Source: Pararhodobacter zhoushanensis
Lineage (GTDB): Bacteria; Pseudomonadota; Alphaproteobacteria; Rhodobacterales; Rhodobacteraceae
NCBI RefSeq assembly: GCF_003990445.1
Contig: NZ_REEZ01000003.1
Location: forward strand, 186,001 to 250,000
Length of the DNA stretch: 64,000 nt
Reading direction: 5' to 3'
The notes beneath the pieces are model-generated. The model was not told the origin of the DNA. It saw nothing but the letters and a program-made list of their open reading frames with translations, and did no database searches. The translations under genes were made by a program, and so were the position numbers. Position 1 is the first letter of the stretch; each line of letters begins with the position of its first letter. Positions 59,413 through 64,000 of this stretch are shown here, piece after piece.

Positions 59413-59424
59413 AATGTATACATT
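59413..59424. promoter_or_regulatory. AATGTATACATT palindrome, distal
   Basis: A perfect 12-base palindrome containing the same TGTATACA core as 59211, exactly 204 bases away. It lies 164 bases before the GTA portal start and 371 before the binding-protein start, so it could serve either operon. Confidence 0.45.
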
Positions 59425-59587
59425 GTTTGGGGCTTGGCGCTTGCAAAACGCATGGCGGAGCGGGTGTTGCATGTTCGGCGGGCACCGAACGCAGGCTCTG
59501 CGCTTCTTCAAGAAATAGGGTCGATAACCCCTCACCAAGCCGAGGCACCGGGCCGTTTCCGGGGCAGCGTGACAGGGAGGCAGGTGC

Positions 59588-60784
59588 ATGTTCGATCTTT
59601 TTCGCAAGCCGTCGGGAGCACCCGAGGCCAAGGCCTCGGCCGTTGGCCCGCTGACGGCTGGGGGTGTGGGCCGCATGGCGGCGATGCAGGGAACGACCCA
59701 GCCGCGCTGGACCGCCCGCGATACGGTGTCGCTGACCCGTGCCGGGTTTCAGGGCAACCCGGTGGGGTTTCGCGTGGTGCGGCTGATCTCGGAAGCGGCG
59801 GCGGCGCTGCCGCTGGTTTTGCAAGATTGCGAGCGCCGCTACGAGCAGCACCCGCTGTTGGCGCTGCTGCGCCGTCCGAACCCGGCGCAGGGGCGGGCCG
59901 AGTTCCTTGAGGCGATCTATGCGCAGTTGCTGTTGTCGGGCAACGCCTATGTGGAGGCGGTGGCCGCAGCGGAGGGGGGCGTGCCGGGTGAGCTGCATGT
60001 GCTGCGCTCGGACCGGATGAGCGTGGTGCCGGGCGCGGACGGCTGGCCGGCGGCGTATGACTACGCAGTGAGCGGGCGCAAACACCGTTTCCACATGGGA
60101 GAGGGCGCGGCACCGATCTGTCATGTGCGGGCCTATCATCCGTTGGACGATCACTATGGGTTGTCGCCCATTGAGGCCGCAGCTTCGGCGCTGGATGTCC
60201 ATAACAGCGCAAGCCGCTGGTCCAAGGCGCTTTTGGACAATGCCGCGAGGCCCTCGGGGGCGATCATCTTCAAGGGCGACGATGGCGTGGGCACGATGTC
60301 GAACGAGCAGTTCGAACGGTTGCAGAGCGAGATGGAGACCCACCATCAGGGTGCGCGCAACGCCGGGCGGCCGATGCTGCTGGAGGGCGGGCTGGACTGG
60401 AAACCGATGGGCTTCAGCCCCTCGGACATGGAATTTCACAAGACCAAGGAAGCCGCCGCACGCGAGATCGCCTTGGCGTTTGGTGTGCCGCCCATGCTGC
60501 TGGGCATCCCCGGCGATGCGACCTATGCCAATTACGCCGAGGCGAACCGGGCGTTCTTTCGCCTGACGGTGCTGCCGCTGGCGGGCAAGGTGGCCGAGTC
60601 GCTGTCGCATTGGCTGTCCGGTTTTGCCGGGGTCGATCTGGCGCTGAAACCCGATCTGGATCAGGTGCCCGCGCTGGCGGTCGAGCGGGATCAGCAATGG
60701 CAGCGGGTGCTGGGTGCAGGCTTTCTGAGCGATGCCGAAAAGCGCGCGATGCTGGGGCTGCCCCCTGTGGCTGACGGCGCATGA
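59588..60784 (+). CDS. gene transfer agent portal protein (gp3)
   Basis: A 398-residue HK97-type phage portal that forms the ring through which DNA enters the head. It matches the RcGTA portal pattern: EAKASA near the start, FQGNPVGFRVVRLISEAAAALPL, LLSGNAYVEAVAA, and PPMLLGIPGDATYANYAEAN. A GGGAGGCAGG ribosome site precedes the ATG. The stop overlaps the next ATG (60781-60784). In RcGTA the terminase (gp2) and gp1 come directly before the portal; here the ABC transporter region does. Confidence 0.95.
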   Translation: MFDLFRKPSGAPEAKASAVGPLTAGGVGRMAAMQGTTQPRWTARDTVSLTRAGFQGNPVGFRVVRLISEAAAALPLVLQDCERRYEQHPLLALLRRPNPAQGRAEFLEAIYAQLLLSGNAYVEAVAAAEGGVPGELHVLRSDRMSVVPGADGWPAAYDYAVSGRKHRFHMGEGAAPICHVRAYHPLDDHYGLSPIEAAASALDVHNSASRWSKALLDNAARPSGAIIFKGDDGVGTMSNEQFERLQSEMETHHQGARNAGRPMLLEGGLDWKPMGFSPSDMEFHKTKEAAAREIALAFGVPPMLLGIPGDATYANYAEANRAFFRLTVLPLAGKVAESLSHWLSGFAGVDLALKPDLDQVPALAVERDQQWQRVLGAGFLSDAEKRAMLGLPPVADGA

Positions 60785-61026
60785 ACGCGCAGCGCAAGGC
60801 AGTCGGTGGATCGCGGTTTCTGTACGACAGTTTCGATCTGGCACAGGCGCGGATCGATGCGCAGGAGCGCGTCGAGGACGAGCGCCGCGCGGGGCTGGAG
60901 TACCGGCTGGGTCGCATCGAGGACGAGCTGCTGCGGCTTGAGAAGCGGCTGTGGCTGGCGGTGTACGGCGTGGCCTCGGGCGTGTTGGTGCATGGCGCGG
61001 TGGCCTTTCTGGCAACGCAGATGTGA
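60781..61026 (+). CDS. GTA head formation protein, gp3.5-like
   Basis: An 81-residue protein. The N-terminal part (RFLYDSFDLAQARIDAQERVEDERR) and the Glu/Arg-rich helix (YRLGRIEDELLRLEKRLWLAVYG) match the RCAP_rcc01685-type GTA head formation protein between portal and protease. The C-terminus holds a hydrophobic segment that may be a transmembrane helix. Coupled to the portal gene by ATGA; the protease gene follows in 9 bases. Confidence 0.85.
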   Translation: MNAQRKAVGGSRFLYDSFDLAQARIDAQERVEDERRAGLEYRLGRIEDELLRLEKRLWLAVYGVASGVLVHGAVAFLATQM

Positions 61027-61035
61027 GGAGGCAGG

Positions 61036-61572
61036 ATGCACGGTCTTGAGACGAAGTTTCATCAGCCGGGCGGCGCCGGGTTGGCGCTGACGGACGGGTC
61101 GGTGATTGCGGGCTATGCCTCGGTCTTTGGGGTGCGCGACCGGGGCGGTGATGTGGTCATGCCCGGTGCCTATGCCGCGTCGCTGGCGCGGATCAAGGCG
61201 GCCTCGGGCCGGGTGCGCATGCTGTGGCAGCACGATCAGGGCCAGCCGATTGGTGTCTGGGACGAGGTGGTCGAGGATGCGCACGGACTGCGCGTCAAGG
61301 GCCGCCTGCTGAACGAAGTCGAGAAGGGCCGCGAGGCGGCGGCGCTGATGGCGGCGGGGGCGGTTGATGGGCTGAGCATTGGCTACCGCACGATCCGGGC
61401 GGAAAAGCTGCCCGACGGTGGGCGCAAGTTGATCGAGCTGGAGCTGTGGGAAGTGTCGCTGGTGACCTTTCCGATGCTGCCCGACGCGCGGGTTTCGGCC
61501 AAGTCCGACGCCGGTTTTATGGGTGAGCTGGCGCGGGCGCTTGAGGCGGCGCGTGAGGCGCTCAGTCGCTGA
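61036..61572 (+). CDS. HK97 family prohead protease (GTA gp4)
   Basis: A 178-residue maturation protease that cleaves the capsid precursor. The fold start GYASVFGVRDRGGDVVMPGAY is typical; catalytic residues are H66 in LWQHDQGQ, S114 in DGLSIGYRT, and the downstream E in ELWEVSLVTFPM. GAGGAGGCAGG precedes the ATG. Position between gp3.5 and capsid is as in RcGTA. Confidence 0.94.
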   Translation: MHGLETKFHQPGGAGLALTDGSVIAGYASVFGVRDRGGDVVMPGAYAASLARIKAASGRVRMLWQHDQGQPIGVWDEVVEDAHGLRVKGRLLNEVEKGREAAALMAAGAVDGLSIGYRTIRAEKLPDGGRKLIELELWEVSLVTFPMLPDARVSAKSDAGFMGELARALEAAREALSR

Positions 61573-61604
61573 GGCGTTTCCGATTTTAGGTGAGACACGT
61601 GCCC

Positions 61605-61648
61605 CCTTCGGGGAGCGCGGTGGGGGCGGGTTGCCCGAGGGAACCCGC
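61605..61648 (+). other. hairpin-rich spacer before the capsid gene
   Basis: The 105-base protease-capsid spacer contains a stem GCGGGTT/AACCCGC (61626-61632 with 61642-61648) and a CCCC/GGGG stem just upstream. These could shape translation or processing of the capsid mRNA. Confidence 0.35.
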
Positions 61649-61677
61649 GCAGTGGCAACCATGAAAGGATGGATGCG

Positions 61678-62889
61678 ATGAGCAGCGAGTTTCCCGGCCC
61701 TGTGAGCCAGGAGAAAAGCGCGACGCGGCAGCCCATTGGCGAGGCGACGCAAGTGACGAAGGCGCTGGAGGGTTTCGTGACGGAAATCAAAACCTTCCGC
61801 GCTGATATGATGGGCACTCTGAAAGAACAGGACGAGCGACTGACCATGCTGGATCGTAAATTCACCACCAAAACCGCCCGCCCCGTGCTGGCACAGGCTG
61901 ACGCGGGCGAAGGCCTGCACCTCAAGGCGTTCGACGCCTATCTGCGTCAGGGCGACGACGACGGCCTGCGCGGCCTTGTGCTTGAGGGCAAGGGGCTGAA
62001 TACCGCCGTCAATTCGGAAGGCGGCTATCTGGTCGATCCGCAGACCTCGGACCGTATTCACGCGGTTCTCGATGCCTCGGCGTCGATCCGCGCGATTGCC
62101 AGCGTGGTGCAGGTCGAGGCGGGCTCGTTCGATGTGCTGGTCGATCACGGCGATGTCGGTTCGGGCTGGGAGACGGAATCGTCGTCGATCACCGAGACGG
62201 GCAGCGCGGCCATCGACCGCATCTCGATCAAGCTGCACGAACTGTCGGCGATGCCGAAGGCCTCGCAGCGGCTGCTGGAAGACAGCGCGTTTGACGTCGA
62301 GGGCTGGCTGGCCGAGCGCATCGCGATGAAATTCGCCCGCGCCGAAGCGGCGGCCTTCATCAGCGGCACCGGCACCGATCAGCCGCGCGGGTTCCTGGAC
62401 CATGACATCGTGGCCAATGGCACCGAAGTCTGGGGCGAACTGGGCTATGTCGCCACCGGCGCTGCGGGCGATTTCGACGCCACCAACCCGGCGGATGCCA
62501 TCGTCGATCTGGTCTATGCGCTGGAGGCGGGCTACCGCGCCAATGCGGCCTTCGTGATGAACTCGAAGACCGCCGGTGCCGTGCGCAAGATGAAGGACGC
62601 CGATGGCCGCTTCCTGTGGTCGGACGGTCTGGCTGCCGGTGAGCCTGCGCGCCTGATGGGCTATCCGGTGCTGATCGCCGAGGACATGCCCGACATCGCC
62701 GCCAACGCCCATGCCGTCGCCTTTGGTGACTTCCGCGCGGGCTATACCGTGGCCGAACGCCCCGATCTGCGCGTGCTGCGCGATCCGTTCAGCGCCAAGC
62801 CGCATGTGCTGTTCTACGCGACCAAGCGCGTGGGCGGTGATGTGACCGATTTCAGCGCTATCAAACTGCTGAAATTCGCCGCGTCGTAA
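61678..62889 (+). CDS. GTA major capsid protein (gp5)
   Basis: A 403-residue HK97-fold major capsid protein. Residues about 20-70 form a helical delta/scaffold-like region (LEGFVTEIKTFRADMMG, EQDERLTMLDRKF). The mature fold begins near LKAFDAYLRQGDDD and runs through LNTAVNSEGGYLVDP, PRGFLDHDIVANG, and DFRAGYTVAERPDLRVLRD. AAAGG is placed for the ATG at 61678; an ATG three codons earlier is in frame. Cleavage by the gp4 protease is expected, so the mature form would be shorter. Confidence 0.95.
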   Translation: MSSEFPGPVSQEKSATRQPIGEATQVTKALEGFVTEIKTFRADMMGTLKEQDERLTMLDRKFTTKTARPVLAQADAGEGLHLKAFDAYLRQGDDDGLRGLVLEGKGLNTAVNSEGGYLVDPQTSDRIHAVLDASASIRAIASVVQVEAGSFDVLVDHGDVGSGWETESSSITETGSAAIDRISIKLHELSAMPKASQRLLEDSAFDVEGWLAERIAMKFARAEAAAFISGTGTDQPRGFLDHDIVANGTEVWGELGYVATGAAGDFDATNPADAIVDLVYALEAGYRANAAFVMNSKTAGAVRKMKDADGRFLWSDGLAAGEPARLMGYPVLIAEDMPDIAANAHAVAFGDFRAGYTVAERPDLRVLRDPFSAKPHVLFYATKRVGGDVTDFSAIKLLKFAAS

Positions 62890-62904
62890 GCGTGGAGTGA
62901 GATT

Positions 62905-63018
62905 GGGCCGGTCCCGTCGGGGCCGGTTCGATGGCGGCGCAGGCGCGCGCGGGAAGGTCCGGTTGGACCCATCGTCCCGCACCGTCCGGCTGCTCCCCTC
63001 CGTGCGAGCGGTGCGGGA
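62905..63018 (+). terminator. two hairpins after the capsid gene
   Basis: Within the 175-base capsid-gp6 spacer: a stem 62905-62915 with 62919-62929 (with G-U pairs, loop 3), and a perfect 10-bp inverted repeat 62975-62984 with 63009-63018 enclosing 24 bases. No T-run follows, so partial termination, RNA processing or mRNA stabilisation are all possible. Confidence 0.45.
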
Positions 63019-63064
63019 GCGTGTCTGCGCCGGTCAGCGCGTTGAACGGGTCAAGGAGGCCAGC

Positions 63065-63652
63065 ATGGATCTGATCGAAACCAGCGTTGTGGACGACGGC
63101 GACCTGCCGGTCGCTGACTTTCGCGCGCATCTGCGGTTGGGCGCGGGCTTTGCTGACGAGGCGACAGGAGACCCGCTGCTGGTGCAATACCTGCGGGCAG
63201 CGATTGCGGCGGTTGAGGCGCGGATCGGCAAGGCTCTGATGAGCCGCGATTTCCGGCTGATCCTGCCCTGTTGGCGCTGGGCGGATGCGCAGGCGCTGCC
63301 GGTGGCGCCGGTGACGGCGGTGGCAGCGGTGACGATGATTGGCGGCGACGGCGTGCCCGCGGTGGTCGATCCGGCGCGGTGGCGTCTGGTGGTGGACCGT
63401 CACCGCCCGCAGCTGCTGGCGACGGGTGCGGTGTTGCCGGGGGTGCCGACAAACGGCCGGGTCGAGGTCGACTTCACCGCCGGGTTCGGGGCGAGCTGGG
63501 ACGCGGTGCCGGACGATCTGCAACAGGCGGTGATGCTGCTGGCGGCGCAGTTTTATGAGGGGCGCACGGGGGGTGAACTGGGCTCGGGACCGGTGGCGGC
63601 TCTGGTGGCGCGCTGGATGCCCGTTCGGGTGACGGCAGGGGGGCATCGCTGA
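63065..63652 (+). CDS. GTA gp6 head-tail connector-type protein
   Basis: A 195-residue protein that starts LIETSVVDDGDLPVADFRAHLRLG and ends GPVAALVARWMPVR. Placement after the capsid gene and the DDLQQAVMLLAAQFYEGR segment match RcGTA gp6 (phage gp6-like head-tail connector). AAGGAGG at proper spacing fixes the ATG at 63065; the frame stays open upstream into the hairpin region without similarity. Its stop overlaps the gp7 start by one base (TGATG). Confidence 0.88.
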   Translation: MDLIETSVVDDGDLPVADFRAHLRLGAGFADEATGDPLLVQYLRAAIAAVEARIGKALMSRDFRLILPCWRWADAQALPVAPVTAVAAVTMIGGDGVPAVVDPARWRLVVDRHRPQLLATGAVLPGVPTNGRVEVDFTAGFGASWDAVPDDLQQAVMLLAAQFYEGRTGGELGSGPVAALVARWMPVRVTAGGHR

Positions 63653-63987
63653 TGGCTTATGCACTGACGCGCCCGATGGTGCTGGAGGAACCCGGCACAA
63701 CGCCCGATGGCGCGGGCGGGTTCACCACCAGCTGGACGGCGCTGGGCACGCTGTGGGCCGAGTTGCGCGCGGGGTCGGGGTCTGAGCGGCGCGGGCTGAT
63801 CGCGCCCGAAGGGCGGATGCTGTATCGCGTCTATCTGCGCGCCGCCCCTCAGGGCAGCCCGCAGCGCCCGCGACCGGATCAACGCCTGCGCGAAGGCGGG
63901 CGGATCTTCACCATTCTGGCGGTCAGCGAGGCCGATCCGAGCGGGGCCTATCTGGTGTGCCACGCGCGCGAGGAGGTTCCGGCATGA
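63652..63987 (+). CDS. GTA gp7 head-tail adaptor protein
   Basis: A 111-residue small beta-rich head-tail joining protein (LTRPMVLEEPGTTPDGAGGF, SERRGLIAPEGRMLYRVYLR, GGRIFTILAVSEADPSGAYL). Its place and length match RcGTA gp7 and the phage head-tail adaptor family. Coupled to gp8 by ATGA (63984-63987). Confidence 0.85.
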   Translation: MAYALTRPMVLEEPGTTPDGAGGFTTSWTALGTLWAELRAGSGSERRGLIAPEGRMLYRVYLRAAPQGSPQRPRPDQRLREGGRIFTILAVSEADPSGAYLVCHAREEVPA

Positions 63988-64000
63988 GCTATCAGAACGC
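63984..64000 (+). CDS. start of GTA gp8 (cut by the window)
   Basis: Only the first five codons are present (MSYQN). The ATG overlaps the gp7 stop, the same arrangement as in RcGTA, where gp8 is a DUF3168-type tail-completion protein. The call rests on position. Confidence 0.55.

Larger units (their letters stand above)
59043..59587. other. 545-base gene-free region between transporter operon and GTA cluster
   Basis: No ORF here resembles a gene; bases about 59200-59430 have lower GC than the rest of the window. It carries two TGTATACA palindromes, a GCGAAA/TTTCGC inverted repeat (59255-59268) and should contain the divergent promoters of the transporter operon (minus) and the GTA cluster (plus). 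No terminase remnant was recognised. Confidence 0.6.

Noticed and set aside
59221-59910. A 229-codon frame overlapping the gap and the start of the portal gene.
   Set aside because: It conflicts with the well-supported portal frame, lacks family motifs and has an amino-acid make-up typical of shifted frames. It was also examined as a terminase remnant and shows none of its motifs.
59588-64000. A temperate prophage.
   Set aside because: Gene order, gp3.5 and coding style match the gene transfer agent; there is no integrase, repressor or attachment site in view. The missing right end leaves some doubt.

Overview
The window is GC-rich, gene-dense chromosomal DNA from an alphaproteobacterium, almost certainly of the order Rhodobacterales (Rhodobacter/Roseobacter relatives). 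The clearest evidence is a Rhodobacter-capsulatus-type gene transfer agent (GTA) structural cluster at the right end. A phosphatidylcholine synthase, the serine-glyoxylate-type aminotransferase and the ordinary housekeeping blocks fit the same group. No rRNA, tRNA, CRISPR array, insertion sequence or integrase of a mobile element was seen.

Layout. 1-3.6 kb: end of ubiA, an anchored OmpA/BON protein and two small envelope proteins. 3.6-11.5 kb: minus-strand block with molybdopterin synthase (moaE, moaD), pgsA, a PAS sensor, uvrC, a pteridine-reductase-like SDR, a Ca/Na antiporter with a coupled zinc-ribbon miniprotein, and an S49 peptidase. 11.6-14 kb: two tandem PH-like membrane proteins and pyrB. 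14.2-21.7 kb: plus-strand uracil-DNA glycosylase, two LysE exporters, moaB, then a two-gene RND efflux pump. 21.8-30 kb: a DsbD-alpha-like protein, YqgE, an HpaR-like MarR regulator, ileS, ogt, a LysR/EamA pair and pcs. 30-36 kb: three very small proteins, xerC, a DUF484 protein, fsa, priA and a methyltransferase. 36-46.6 kb: metabolic genes (thioesterase, DUF305, HisC-like aminotransferase, orphan molybdenum hydroxylase, ornithine-decarboxylase-like enzyme with divergent Lrp regulator, two DUF3592-like proteins, VOC protein, class V aminotransferase, ygfZ). 46.6-50 kb: Mth938-like protein, secF, secD, yajC. 50.3-59 kb: an SPFH protein, then an operon of five branched-chain-type ABC transporter genes with an aldehyde dehydrogenase and a catalytically dead-looking SDR. 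59.6 kb to the end: GTA portal, gp3.5, protease, capsid, gp6, gp7 and the start of gp8.

How genes work together. Many neighbours are translationally coupled by ATGA overlaps (pgsA-moaD, glycosylase-lysE-lysE, DUF484-xerC, molybdenum hydroxylase-aminotransferase, livH-livM-livG, portal-gp3.5, gp7-gp8). Four convergent pairs end in a shared four-base stop-stop overlap. The best leads for new biology are the GTA cluster that starts at the portal with no terminase beside it, paired TGTATACA palindromes in the 545-base gap next to it, a LivF ATPase with a 145-residue tail beside a LivG with a non-canonical signature motif, a three-gene small-protein run before the xerC locus, and a dispersed hairpin-bearing intergenic repeat in three copies.
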